A stretch of DNA of 41,501 nucleotides from a virus. The number at the start of each line of letters is the position of its first letter. Position 1 is the stretch's first letter. Location: the IMG/VR virus record IMGVR_UViG_3300045051_000730, positions 1-41,501 of that record, one strand, 5' to 3'. Of this stretch, positions 27,876 to 36,967 are shown piece after piece. The notes under the pieces were generated by a model, which searched no databases, was not told where the DNA came from, and saw only the letters and a list, made by a program, of their open reading frames with translations. Position numbers and translations under genes: made by a program.

Positions 27876-29284
27876 CCGCGATTCCGTTCAGCCCGACGAC
27901 AGCTCCCGGCATCCTGCCGGTGGAGAGCGGCGGCCGGCTGATCAACGCCTACGCCCAGGTGCTCGTCGGTTCGCCGCCGGCGCCGTTCGTGCTCAAGCGG
28001 GCACCAGGTCTTGGCCGCTTCAGCGACAGCCTGCAGTCGGGCTACCGCGGCTCGTTCTTCGACGCGGTCAGCCTCTTCACCGCGTGGAACAACAATCTCA
28101 GCTGGACCGATTCCGCCGGCGTCACGACGTCGATCGGCCCGCTCGCCGGCGCTGACTTCTGCACCTTCTGCAGGAACAACCTGACGCCGACGCCGACCTA
28201 CTTCGTCAACAACGCCAGCGGCCTCTATACCTTCACCACGGCCGGCATTACCGGCCCGATCGCCACGCCGGCGGCAGGCGTCTCGATCGACTACGGCGAG
28301 GGCTATGTCTTCCTGGCGATCGGCGACGGCCGCGTCTACGCCTCCGACATCAACGCCTCGACCTTCAACACGCTGAATCGGATGGTCGCCGAGGCGACGC
28401 CGGACGGGGTCATCCGCGCCGTCTACTACAACGGCGAGCTCTGGGTCATGGGCCCGCGCTCGATCGAGGTCTGGGGGTCCGGCGGAGACGCCAACCCGAC
28501 CGGCTTCCCCTTCCGTCGCACCACGGTGATCAAGTGCGGCCTGGCGACCCTCGCTGGCGTCTCCGGCATGGAGTACGGCTTCGGCGGCGCGCTCTGCGTG
28601 ATCGCTGACGACGACACTGTCAAAACCTTCGAAGGCTACTCGCCGGTCACCATCAGCGACCCCTGGCTGACCCATCTCATCGGCGCGGTCGCCGACAAGT
28701 CGCAGCTCGAGCTCGGCTGCTTCAGCCAGAACGGTCGCCAGTGCATCTTCATCAACGGGCCGACCTTCAGCGCGGTCTATGACTTCTCGACCAAGCAGTG
28801 GCACGAGCGGATGTCGTACCTGGGCATCCCGTGGCGGTGGCGTGCCGGCAGCTGCAAGGCCTTCAACGAGTGGACGTCGGGCGACGCGATCGACGGCTCG
28901 ATTTGCCGCGTCCACGAAAACTTCCGCGACGAATGCGGCCTGCCGCTGGTCTGGGCCGTCGAGAGCGGTCCTGTCCAGGACTACCCGACTCGGATGCAGG
29001 TCGGCCGCGCCAGCTTCCAGATGCAGCAGGGCACCGGCCTGATCGCCGGCCTGCCGTCCGAGGTCGACCCGCAGATGGAGGTCTCGTGGAGCGACGATGG
29101 TGGCTCAACCTGGGTGCCGCCGCTGCTCCGACCGATCGGCCGAATCGGACAGTACCGCAACATGGTCGAGGCCACGCAGCTCGGCCTCACCGGCTATGTC
29201 GGCCGGCGCTATCGGCTCACTTGCGCATCCCCGGTCGACATCGGCCTGGTCAGCGGCGAACAGGCCCAGGAGGCTCGGCGATGA
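27872..29284 (+). CDS. P22 gp10-like packaged-DNA stabilisation protein
   Basis: 470 residues, almost the same length as P22 gp10 (472). N-terminal PFSPTTAPGILPVESGGRLI, then repeated beta strands of propeller type (GEGYVFLAIGDGRVYASDIN, YNGELWVMGPRSIEVWG), ending in a barrel-like domain with EVSWSDDGGSTWVPP. In P22 this hub closes the portal after packaging and holds the tail needle and spikes. Located after the connectors, as expected. Cys residues are frequent but unpaired. Confidence 0.75.
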   Translation: MTAIPFSPTTAPGILPVESGGRLINAYAQVLVGSPPAPFVLKRAPGLGRFSDSLQSGYRGSFFDAVSLFTAWNNNLSWTDSAGVTTSIGPLAGADFCTFCRNNLTPTPTYFVNNASGLYTFTTAGITGPIATPAAGVSIDYGEGYVFLAIGDGRVYASDINASTFNTLNRMVAEATPDGVIRAVYYNGELWVMGPRSIEVWGSGGDANPTGFPFRRTTVIKCGLATLAGVSGMEYGFGGALCVIADDDTVKTFEGYSPVTISDPWLTHLIGAVADKSQLELGCFSQNGRQCIFINGPTFSAVYDFSTKQWHERMSYLGIPWRWRAGSCKAFNEWTSGDAIDGSICRVHENFRDECGLPLVWAVESGPVQDYPTRMQVGRASFQMQQGTGLIAGLPSEVDPQMEVSWSDDGGSTWVPPLLRPIGRIGQYRNMVEATQLGLTGYVGRRYRLTCASPVDIGLVSGEQAQEARR

Positions 29285-29769
29285 ACATTCCCGAGCAGGG
29301 CCAGGTCATCGTCAAGGACGAGCTCGGCCGCATCGATGACACCTGGTATCGCTGGCTCAAGTCGCCCTGGCGCCAGATCACGTGGACGCCCGAGCTCTAC
29401 TTCGGCGGCGTGCCCAGCGCAGGCATCGGCTATCACGCTGACACGAAGGCTCGTCTCTTCATCTGGGGCCCGCTCGTCCATCTCTTCGCCACGCTCCGAC
29501 TGACTGCGAAGGGCGCCGGCGTTGGCACCGCCACGATCGTCGGTCTTCCGCCGAGCCTCGCCGCGACCAGCGCGCTGCCGTTCCCGCTCACCCACAGCTT
29601 CAACAATATGACCGCCGGCGTCGGTGACACGATGACCCGGATGTACCTCAACGTCGGCGTGCTGCAGCCGGCCAAGATCGCCGCCGGCGTCTACGTCGAC
29701 CTCACCGACTCTGACTTCACCAACACCTCGCTCCTGCGCTTTGCCGGCGCCTACTACCTCGCGCCTTAG
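29281..29769 (+). CDS. Tail-needle/tip region protein, 162 aa
   Basis: ATGA overlap with the gp10-like gene. N-terminal MNIPEQGQVIVKDELGRIDD, then TWYRWLKSPWRQ, then a beta domain rich in Thr/Gly. N-termini of this kind (IDDTWYRWL) occur in small podovirus tail proteins that plug or decorate the hub. It could be the needle or an appendage adaptor. Nothing enzymatic is seen. Confidence 0.55.
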   Translation: MNIPEQGQVIVKDELGRIDDTWYRWLKSPWRQITWTPELYFGGVPSAGIGYHADTKARLFIWGPLVHLFATLRLTAKGAGVGTATIVGLPPSLAATSALPFPLTHSFNNMTAGVGDTMTRMYLNVGVLQPAKIAAGVYVDLTDSDFTNTSLLRFAGAYYLAP

Positions 29770-29777
29770 GAGGCACC

Positions 29778-31937
29778 ATGGCTACGAAGAAGAAGGCATC
29801 GAACAAGGGCGGCGGCGGCAAGGCCAAGCAGCCGGCGAAGAAGGCGAGCTCGTCCTCCAAGCCGGCCGGCAATATCGACTACGCCAAGGGCATCAAGAGC
29901 GCGACCAGCCCGGTGCCGGCGCCGAAGGCGAAGGCGGCCCCCGCTCCGAAGGCGAAGGCGAGCTCGGCGCCGGCAGCGAAGGCGAAGAGCAACCAGGCAC
30001 CGAAGGCGCAGGCGAAGACGAGCTCGGGCTCGAAGGGGCCTGGCAAGGCGGTCGACCCCGGTCGCGATCCGAAGAAGAAGGGCGGCGGCGGCGGTGGCAA
30101 AAACAAGGGCGGTAGCCTCAACCCGGCCCTGGGCGGCACCGGCAGCGGCGTCCGAGCCGGCAAGAGCGGTGGCGGCAACAAGGGCGGCGGCAACAAGGGC
30201 GGCGGCAGCAAGTTCGGCAAGGGCGGTGGTGCTGGTGGCGGCGGTGCGCTCGGCAATTTTACCACGAAAAACGAAGAGGCCGCGAGGAACGTCACCACCC
30301 GCGGCATCCGTGAGGGCTACAGCGCCGCGCAAGAGAAGCTGAAAACCGGCCAGACCAAGTTCCGCGAGGATCAGCGCAAGGGGCGCACCGCGCTCGAAAC
30401 CGGCACGGCGACCGGCCGTGCGGATCTCACCACCGGCCTGCAGGGCGCGCTCGGCAAGCTTGGCGCTGCAGAGAACAGGGCGCGGAGCGACATCACCGGC
30501 TACAGCCAGAAGGCCACCAGCCAGCTGACCGCCGGCGAGACGAAGGCGCGGAGCGAGCTCGAGGCCGGCCGCACCCGCGGCGAGAGCGCCATCAAGACCG
30601 GCCTGGGCGGCAGCGAGTCGGCGCTCGGCACCGGCCTCGGCCGCTCGCGCGCCGCGCTGACCACCGGCCGCGATGAGACCAGGAGCTCGCTCACCCAGGG
30701 GCGCGACAAGACGCTGGGCGCGCTCGGCACCGGCAAGGCGGAGACGCTGGGAGCGCTCGGCAGCGGCCGCTCGAAGACCCTCGGCGCCCTCGGCGCCGGC
30801 AAGGCCGAGACGCTCGCCGCCCTCGGCAGTGGACGCGAGAAGAGCCTCGGCGCGGTCAGTGGCACTGCTGGCGCTGCGCTCGACTACCTGCGGCCGAACT
30901 ACGATGCCAGCAAGGGCGCGGCGAGCTCGTACGCCGACGCGCTCGGCCTCGCCGGCAGTGCAGGACGCGATCGCGCGGTAAATGCGTTCCGCACCACGCC
31001 TGGCTATGACTTCGCCTTGAACCAGGGCCTGCAGGCGCTCGATCGGCGAGCTGCTTCGCGGGGCGAGCTCGGCGGCGGCGGCCTCACCACCGACACCCTC
31101 TCCTACGCGCACGGCCTGAGCGACCAGGAGTACAACAACTACCTCGACCGCCTGGCCGGCGAGCAGGGCTTCAACGTCGATGTCGGCTCGCGCATGGGCG
31201 GCATCACGACCCAGGCCGGCCGCGACATTGCTGGAATCGAAACCGGCTACGGCCAGAACGTCGGCGACGTCGCCACCGGCTATGGCAAGGACGTCGGCAA
31301 CGTCGAGACGCAGTACGGCCAACAGGTCGGTGACGTGGCGACGAACTATGGCCGCGACGTGGGCAATGTGCAGACCCAGTACGGCCAGCAGATGGGCGAC
31401 GTTGCCACCAACTACGGCAAGGGCATTGCCGGCCTCGAGACCGACTACGCCGGCGACATCGCGGGCCTGCGCACCGGCGCCGGCAAGGACATTGCGACGA
31501 TCGAGGGCACCGCCGGCGGCAACCGCGCTGACATCGCCACCGGCGCTGCAGGTGGCCGCGCCAACATCCTGACCGGCACCGGCACGACGCTCGGCGGCAA
31601 CGCGATCAACGTCGGCGGAGCTGCAGCTTCGGACATCCTGGCGACCGGCGGCGACAAGGCGACGCTCGCCACCGGCCTCGGCAAGGATCTCGCCGGCAGC
31701 TTCGGCACCTCGGCCGGCCAGGAGTACAACTACTTCTCCGACCAGGCGAACGCGGCGCTCGCCAAGAAGCTCGGGATCGCCGGCGCCCAGGCGACCTTCC
31801 AGAATTCGAAGGACACGACCGGCGCCAACATCACCGGCGCGCTGACCGGCGCGGCGACCACCGGCATTCGCATGTTCCCCGGCATCGGCCTGACGCCGCA
31901 GACCGGCGGCTCTAACCTCAACAGGGCGGCCGGCTGA
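29778..31937 (+). CDS. Repeat-rich internal virion (ejection) protein, 719 aa
   Basis: AGGAGG start. Domains: a Lys/Ala/Pro/Gly-rich N-terminal 160 residues with repeated PKAKA units and IDYAKGIKS near residue 34; a helical region (about 180-360) of 11-residue-like repeats such as GRDKTLGALGTGKAETLGAL; a globular middle (360-470); and 22-residue repeats built on GDVATNYGRDVGNVQTQYGQ (about 485-560). LEA- or tape-measure-like amphipathic repeats fit a protein that lines the head core and forms the trans-envelope channel after ejection. Order after gp10 as in P22 (gp7/20/16). Confidence 0.65.
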   Translation: MATKKKASNKGGGGKAKQPAKKASSSSKPAGNIDYAKGIKSATSPVPAPKAKAAPAPKAKASSAPAAKAKSNQAPKAQAKTSSGSKGPGKAVDPGRDPKKKGGGGGGKNKGGSLNPALGGTGSGVRAGKSGGGNKGGGNKGGGSKFGKGGGAGGGGALGNFTTKNEEAARNVTTRGIREGYSAAQEKLKTGQTKFREDQRKGRTALETGTATGRADLTTGLQGALGKLGAAENRARSDITGYSQKATSQLTAGETKARSELEAGRTRGESAIKTGLGGSESALGTGLGRSRAALTTGRDETRSSLTQGRDKTLGALGTGKAETLGALGSGRSKTLGALGAGKAETLAALGSGREKSLGAVSGTAGAALDYLRPNYDASKGAASSYADALGLAGSAGRDRAVNAFRTTPGYDFALNQGLQALDRRAASRGELGGGGLTTDTLSYAHGLSDQEYNNYLDRLAGEQGFNVDVGSRMGGITTQAGRDIAGIETGYGQNVGDVATGYGKDVGNVETQYGQQVGDVATNYGRDVGNVQTQYGQQMGDVATNYGKGIAGLETDYAGDIAGLRTGAGKDIATIEGTAGGNRADIATGAAGGRANILTGTGTTLGGNAINVGGAAASDILATGGDKATLATGLGKDLAGSFGTSAGQEYNYFSDQANAALAKKLGIAGAQATFQNSKDTTGANITGALTGAATTGIRMFPGIGLTPQTGGSNLNRAAG
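30300..31510 (+). repeat. Two families of coding repeats in ejection protein
   Basis: Region 1 (about 30330-30870): short units of the type GSGRxKTLGALGAGKAETL. Region 2 (about 31240-31470): 22-codon units of type GDVATxYGxDVGNVxTQYGQ. Both stay in frame. Confidence 0.7.
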
Positions 31938-32140
31938 TGCCTTTCACCAAGACCGGGCCCGACCAGTACGTCTCGCCGAGCGGGCGGCCCTACAACGCGG
32001 CGCAGGTGCGTCTCTACTACGCTGGAGGCGGCAAGTTTCCTGGCGAGAAACCGAATTCGGCTAAGCAGAAACCGAATTCGGATAAGCCGCGCCGGCCGGC
32101 GAGCGTCGATTACGCAGCGGGGTTGAAGCGCGGTGGTTGA
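31937..32140 (+). CDS. Small basic protein with C-terminal DYAAGLK tag, 67 aa
   Basis: TGATG overlap. Starts MPFTKTGPDQYVSPSGRPYN, followed by a lysine/proline segment containing a 7-codon duplication (KPNSAKQ/KPNSDKP) with palindromic CCGAATTCGG in each copy. The last residues are SVDYAAGLKRGG. It overlaps the next gene, which starts MVDYAKGLK, so the same motif ends one protein and begins the next. Function unknown; virion association inferred. Confidence 0.6.
   Translation: MPFTKTGPDQYVSPSGRPYNAAQVRLYYAGGGKFPGEKPNSAKQKPNSDKPRRPASVDYAAGLKRGG
32046..32087 (+). repeat. 21-bp direct duplication with two palindromes
   Basis: Two adjacent 21-bp units each contain CCGAATTCGG, differing at one or two positions, within the small tagged gene. 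Probably a coding duplication; an operator role cannot be excluded. Confidence 0.5.
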
Positions 32141-33971
32141 CTACGCCAAGGGCCTCAAGACCACGAAGCCGAGCGGCACGGATCCCGAGGCCTCCGCCGC
32201 GGGCGTGTTTCTCGACACGCACCCGAGCGGCTCGGTGCGCGCCTATAAGCCGACCTGGCGCGACGAGCTCGCCCTCCTGGTCGGCAAGATCATGCCCGAG
32301 CAGACCACCGAGGGCCTGATGGGCTCGCGCGGCATCGGCTCGACCGGCATGGGCCTGGTCGACTTCACGCCGGCCGGGATCCCGCTCGCCGCCGATGAGG
32401 CGAAGCGAGCTGCCGAGTCGGGCAACTACGGCGAGGCAGCTCTCGACCTCGCCGGCATGGCGCCGATCCCTGGCGCCAAGGGCGGCAAGAAGGCGGTCAA
32501 GGCAGCGGCCGAGGTCTTCGACCCCGAGGCGCGCATCGCAGCTCGCGGCAAGGGCGGCTCGATGGGCGAGATCCTCGCCGACCGCGAAAGCTTCGCGAAC
32601 GCCCCCGAGGCTGTCGACGAGCCGGCGCCGTACCTGCCCAACCGTCAGCCGATGGAGCGGCCGAAGAAGACCGGCTATGCCGCCGGCCTCGAGTTCGGGG
32701 CGCTGCCGGCGTCGCCGAAGGGAGCGCTGCCGGTCTACCTGTCGCCCGATGCACGTCGCGTGGTCGAAGCGCGAGCCGGCCAGATGGCGATCAAGGATCC
32801 GAAGAAGCGGGTGCAGCCGGATCCCAACGCGGTCGGCCTCGATCTCAGCGAAGAAAATTATCGCCGCACCTACACCGACGCGCCGCAGGACTCGCTCGAG
32901 GGGCAGATCCCCTACCCGACCGACGAGCAGGCCGCGACCATGCCGCTCGGCGGCCGAGCTCAGGGCCTGATGGATCCCAAGCGGCTCGGCAAGATCTCCA
33001 CCCGCATGGCGAAGGACATTCGCGCCAGCGGCGAGATGGGCAAGGACACCCAGCACTTCTACGGGCTCTATCCACTGAAGCAGTTCCTGGTCGAGCATGG
33101 CGTCGAGCCCGACGAGGCGCAGCGGCAGATCGAGACGTTCGGCAAGTACTACGCCGCGACCAGCCCGCGCACGTCGACCGAGAACAACTTGCGCCACGCC
33201 TCGCTGCTCTCGGCGCTCGAGAAGGCGAACCCAGGAATCGACCTGACCGAATTCCGGCGCGGTGGTCTGCCGGCCGCCGGCAAGGGCGAGAAGCAGGCGA
33301 CGTTCCTGCCGACCGGCGCCAACCAGATGATGGACATGCACACCAACCTCGCGAACATGCTGCGCGAGGGCGGCGACCTTGACTTGAATGTCAACACCAA
33401 GCCCGCGCTGTTCGCACGAGGCTCGGCCGGCAACGTCTCCGACCCGGTCGCCGACACGCACAACATTCGCAGCATCATTCACATCTGGAACGAGATCGAG
33501 CCTGGCGGCGTGCATCCCAGCTGGCTGACCAAGGAGGCGCGGGCGCGCTACGCGGCCGATCCGAGCTCGCTCAACGTCGCCACCGACGTCGAGGACAAGC
33601 TCACCGGCCACACGGTCAACAAGCAGTACCGGCAGACCGAGTATGGCGTCGTCGCCGACGTCACCCGCCACGTTGCCAAGAAGCTGAACGTCTCGCCTGG
33701 CGAGGCCCAGGCGCTCATGTGGTTCGTCTACGGCAACAAGACCGGCCTCGACAGCGCACCCAAGTCGATCGTGCAGCTCATCCAGGAGCGCGCCTCGGTC
33801 ACCGGCAAGCTGATCGGCATGGATCCGAAAGAGGTCGTGCTGCGCGTCATGCGGCGCGAGCTGCCGCTCGCCACGGTGCTCGGTGGTGCGGTGGGCGCCG
33901 GAGCTGCCGCCGGCGGCGGCAACGGCGACTACGCCGCAGGCCTCAAACAGCCCGACAAGGAGGTCTACTGA
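32133..33971 (+). CDS. Internal virion protein with three DYAxGL-type motifs, 612 aa
   Basis: GTG start at 32133 overlapping the previous gene. Motif copies: VDYAKGLK at the very N-terminus, GYAAGLE near residue 183 and DYAAGLK at residues 599-605. The middle domain (about 290-470) contains FGKYYAATSPRTSTENNLRH, resembling a domain (DUF7178-like) found in large phage proteins, perhaps a nuclease or transferase fold; activity unknown. A Gly/Ala-rich hydrophobic segment near the C-terminus could insert in membranes. Placement among ejection genes supports a core protein delivered with DNA. Confidence 0.6.
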   Translation: MVDYAKGLKTTKPSGTDPEASAAGVFLDTHPSGSVRAYKPTWRDELALLVGKIMPEQTTEGLMGSRGIGSTGMGLVDFTPAGIPLAADEAKRAAESGNYGEAALDLAGMAPIPGAKGGKKAVKAAAEVFDPEARIAARGKGGSMGEILADRESFANAPEAVDEPAPYLPNRQPMERPKKTGYAAGLEFGALPASPKGALPVYLSPDARRVVEARAGQMAIKDPKKRVQPDPNAVGLDLSEENYRRTYTDAPQDSLEGQIPYPTDEQAATMPLGGRAQGLMDPKRLGKISTRMAKDIRASGEMGKDTQHFYGLYPLKQFLVEHGVEPDEAQRQIETFGKYYAATSPRTSTENNLRHASLLSALEKANPGIDLTEFRRGGLPAAGKGEKQATFLPTGANQMMDMHTNLANMLREGGDLDLNVNTKPALFARGSAGNVSDPVADTHNIRSIIHIWNEIEPGGVHPSWLTKEARARYAADPSSLNVATDVEDKLTGHTVNKQYRQTEYGVVADVTRHVAKKLNVSPGEAQALMWFVYGNKTGLDSAPKSIVQLIQERASVTGKLIGMDPKEVVLRVMRRELPLATVLGGAVGAGAAAGGGNGDYAAGLKQPDKEVY

Positions 33972-34846
33972 TGGCCGCTTTCCAAGCCGGCATCGGCGCG
34001 CCCAACATCAGCCTCGGCCTGCCGGCGCAGCCCAACTACGCCGACCTGATGTTCAAGGGCTTCAGCTCGATCGGCGATGCCCTGCAGAGCAATCGCGACT
34101 ACGCCCGCGAGCTCGCCGCCGACAAGCTGAAGACCGAGGCCTTCGGCTATGAGAAAGAGCACAACAAGACCCTCGACGAGATCCGCCGCGGGCAGCTCGA
34201 AGTGCAACGCCAGCAGAACGTCATCGAGGCCGGCAAGTCAGGTCTGATGATCGATCCCTCGGGCAAGGTCGTGCAGGATCCCAGCCTGCCGGTTGGCGGC
34301 TCGCTGACCGCGGCGCAGATGCTCGCAGCGAAGAACGCCGAGACCGACAACCTGGCGAACCTGCGCAAGAGCCAGCGCGATCTGCCGTCCTACAAGAAGG
34401 TCGCCGAATCCGCGCCGGTCTATCGCTCGATGGCTGCGGCGGCGAACAAGGACGACCAGATCGCCAGCCTGCAGATGATCTACGGCATGGCGAAGATCTT
34501 CGACCCGGATTCGGTGGTGATGAACGGCGAGCGCGCCACCATCGAGAACAGCCAATCGGTCCCCGACTACCTCAAGGGCGAGCTCGAACGGATCCTCGGC
34601 CAGGGCGGCACGCTCAGCGCAGAGACCAAGCAGCGGATGATCCGCGAGGCGCGCTCCCGGCTCGTCGAATATCGCAAGCAGTACGACATCGAGTCGGCCG
34701 GCACCGCCGAGTTCGCCAAGGCCCGCGGCATGGATCCGGCCCAGGCGATCGTCAGCTTCGGGCCGGATGACCAGCTGTTCGGACCCGACCCCTACCGCAT
34801 GACCGAACCGGACCCGAACGTTCCGATCGTGCCGATCGGGCCGTAG
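33971..34846 (+). CDS. DNA-transfer/ejection protein, 291 aa
   Basis: Start at 33971 is a TGATG overlap; the longer in-frame ORF from 33719 is antisense-like. Helical coiled-coil N-terminal half (LAADKLKTEAFGYEKEHNK, RRGQLEVQRQQNVIE), then a globular helical domain (SVPDYLKGELERILGQGGT). Similar in size and layout to small P22-type ejection proteins. No enzymatic motif. Confidence 0.6.
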   Translation: MAAFQAGIGAPNISLGLPAQPNYADLMFKGFSSIGDALQSNRDYARELAADKLKTEAFGYEKEHNKTLDEIRRGQLEVQRQQNVIEAGKSGLMIDPSGKVVQDPSLPVGGSLTAAQMLAAKNAETDNLANLRKSQRDLPSYKKVAESAPVYRSMAAAANKDDQIASLQMIYGMAKIFDPDSVVMNGERATIENSQSVPDYLKGELERILGQGGTLSAETKQRMIREARSRLVEYRKQYDIESAGTAEFAKARGMDPAQAIVSFGPDDQLFGPDPYRMTEPDPNVPIVPIGP

Positions 34847-34855
34847 GAGGAGCTC

Positions 34856-36967
34856 ATGGTCGACTATCCGAATAACCCTCCTGCCGGCTCATCGCAGTTC
34901 ACCAGCGCGACGCCTTATCGCGGCGTGACCACGGCGCGGCCGAGCTCGCCGGCGACCCTGATGTCGATGCCCTCGAGCTCGCCCGCCGGCGGCGGCTATG
35001 CCGAGACGCTGCGGGCCGACACCGCCATGCGCTCGCTACCGGCGCCGACTGCAGCTGCAGGGCCGACGCCGACGCGCAATGTCGGATCGATGCCGTTCAC
35101 CGGCGACAGCGAGGCCGGCATCACCGACGCGCGCAACTACCTGCGCACGACCGCTTCGCCAGGCGGCACCATGAGCGCGATCGGCCTCGACAAGGCGATC
35201 GACAATCTCAACCCCGACTATGCGGTGGCCGCAGCCAATGCGGTCTCGGCGGCACGAGCTGCCGGCCTGAAGAACGCTGGGCTGTTCTCTGCCTTCCGGC
35301 CGCCGGATGTCGCGACCCGGCTCGGCGTCAAGGGCATGAGCGACAAGTACCAGTCGTTCCACGCCTACGGCCTGGCCGGTGATTTCGCCGGCGTCGGCAC
35401 GCTCGGCTCGGCGGAGAACCGCAAGTGGTTCTCGATCGCCAACGCTGCCGGCCTGACCAACCCGTACATGAGCTACGGCGCGAAGGGCTACAGCGGCAAC
35501 CCGAAGGAATACAATCATATGCAGCTGACGTCGGCGCACCGGGCGGCGCGCGACGTCCCCGGCCTGCGCGAGACGATTAGCGGCACGGGACCGGTCGATC
35601 GCGAGGCGATGTGGCGGATCGGCTCGGCGGCGCCGCGTGGTGCCGGCGGCACCGCGGTGGCCGTGCGCACTCCACCGACGCCGACGACGCGAGAGGCGGC
35701 GCTCGGCAACATCGCGAACCGCAACGCGCTCGGCTATGCGCCGGCGGAGGCGGAGCCAGGCGCGGCCGGAGCAGCTGCCGCCATGGGCGAGCGCACCGCC
35801 ATCCCTGCAGCAGGCGCTGGCCCCAAGACCGACTTCGACACCTCGCGCGGCATGATGGATCTGGACGCGCTGCGATCCGGCCAGATCCCCTGGAACAGCC
35901 TCCCCCAGGACGCCAGAGACTTCGTCGTGCAGAAGTACGGTCCCATGGGCCAGGCGGCCTATGAGCGCTGGCAGTCGAGCCAGGGAGCGGCCTCGGGCAA
36001 CACGCTGCGGCCTGGCGAGGCCCAGCTGGCCCCTGGAGGGGCCGCGCCGGCGCCGGCGGCTACTGCGGCACCCCCGAGGCCGGCAACGCCGCCTACGGCC
36101 GCCCCAGGCCCCGTGGCGGACGTTCCTACGCCGCGCGAAAACCCGCGCCTGCAGCTCGGCACCGGCAACGACCCGGCGACCTACACCGTCATGCCGGGGG
36201 ACACGCTCTTCGACATCGCCGTCGAGCGCTACGGCGACCCCAACATGGCGAGGCAGCTCGCCGGCATGAACGGCATCCGCAACCCGCGCACCCTGCAGCC
36301 AGGCCAGACGCTGCGACTACCGCCGACGGCGGCCGAGGTGCCGACGCCGCGGGCTCGGCCCGACCCCAACAAGATCGGCCCGACCTATTCGGAGGGCGGC
36401 GACGCCACCCTCACCGCCGGCGGCCGGCGACTGCCCTACGACACGACCGGCGTGCCGGCTGTTCCACGTGGAACACTGCCGCCGACTCGTACCGGCGGGC
36501 CGGATATCAGCTTCTCGCCTGGTGGCGGCTTCTCTGCGCAGCCTCAGGGCAACCGGTCGATGTACGTCGGCGACGAGGGGGGAGCTCCCGGCTCGCGCGG
36601 CGCCACAGGCACTCGCGACTATGCGGCCGAGCTCCGCCGCGGCCTCGACACGACCGGCGTCGCCGGCGAGCCGGCGTTCAGTGCGACGAGCCCCAGCCGG
36701 CTCGCCAACACCATGCTCAACCGCACGCCGATCATGGCCAACGACCCGAACTATCCGGTCTCGGTCGACACTGGCGGCTTCCGCTCCGGCTCCTCGGCTG
36801 GTCGCGTCGACACTAGCCGTGCGGCTACTCCCCGCGCCCCGATGGGAGCTCAGACGCCCTACCCGAATCCGTTCGCGGTGCGGTCTCGCGAGGACGAGCT
36901 GCGCTCGATGCTCGCTCAGCGCGCCCTCGATGCCGCCATGCAGCGCCGGCAGCTGGGAGGCCTCTAA
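34856..36967 (+). CDS. Virion M15-type peptidase with LysM domain, 703 aa
   Basis: Predicted murein peptidase that helps DNA entry. Residues 100-225 hold a VanY/M15 pattern: FSAFRPP, then SFHAYGLAGDFAG, which supplies the S-x-H-x-x-G-x-A-x-D metal pair, and EYNHMQL for the third zinc His. Residues about 440-490 are a LysM domain (YTVMPGDTLFDIAVERYGDP, NPRTLQPGQTLRLPP). Proline/alanine linkers separate them. RDYAAELRRGL near residue 590 is a variant of the recurring DYAxGL motif. The start of the protein is MVDYPN. Contains the parS-like palindrome at 36460. Confidence 0.7.
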   Translation: MVDYPNNPPAGSSQFTSATPYRGVTTARPSSPATLMSMPSSSPAGGGYAETLRADTAMRSLPAPTAAAGPTPTRNVGSMPFTGDSEAGITDARNYLRTTASPGGTMSAIGLDKAIDNLNPDYAVAAANAVSAARAAGLKNAGLFSAFRPPDVATRLGVKGMSDKYQSFHAYGLAGDFAGVGTLGSAENRKWFSIANAAGLTNPYMSYGAKGYSGNPKEYNHMQLTSAHRAARDVPGLRETISGTGPVDREAMWRIGSAAPRGAGGTAVAVRTPPTPTTREAALGNIANRNALGYAPAEAEPGAAGAAAAMGERTAIPAAGAGPKTDFDTSRGMMDLDALRSGQIPWNSLPQDARDFVVQKYGPMGQAAYERWQSSQGAASGNTLRPGEAQLAPGGAAPAPAATAAPPRPATPPTAAPGPVADVPTPRENPRLQLGTGNDPATYTVMPGDTLFDIAVERYGDPNMARQLAGMNGIRNPRTLQPGQTLRLPPTAAEVPTPRARPDPNKIGPTYSEGGDATLTAGGRRLPYDTTGVPAVPRGTLPPTRTGGPDISFSPGGGFSAQPQGNRSMYVGDEGGAPGSRGATGTRDYAAELRRGLDTTGVAGEPAFSATSPSRLANTMLNRTPIMANDPNYPVSVDTGGFRSGSSAGRVDTSRAATPRAPMGAQTPYPNPFAVRSREDELRSMLAQRALDAAMQRRQLGGL
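36460..36475. promoter_or_regulatory. parS-like 16-bp palindrome
   Basis: TGTTCCACGTGGAACA is a perfect palindrome centred on CACGTG, matching the bacterial chromosomal parS pattern TGTTNCACGTGAAACA at all but one position and, from memory, matching the Pseudomonas-type version in full. It lies within the coding frame of the M15/LysM gene (Val-Pro-Arg-Gly-Thr). Host ParB binding is predicted, not shown. Confidence 0.6.

Noticed and set aside
29766-31322. 518-codon minus-strand open frame
   Set aside because: Low-complexity Ala/Arg/Leu antisense of the repeat-rich ejection gene.
30330-31470. Regular repeats that might suggest a CRISPR array
   Set aside because: Repeats are in-frame codon repeats without spacers of constant length.
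32061-33671. 536-codon minus-strand open frame
   Set aside because: Antisense of the 612-residue virion protein; lacks start signals and domain pattern.
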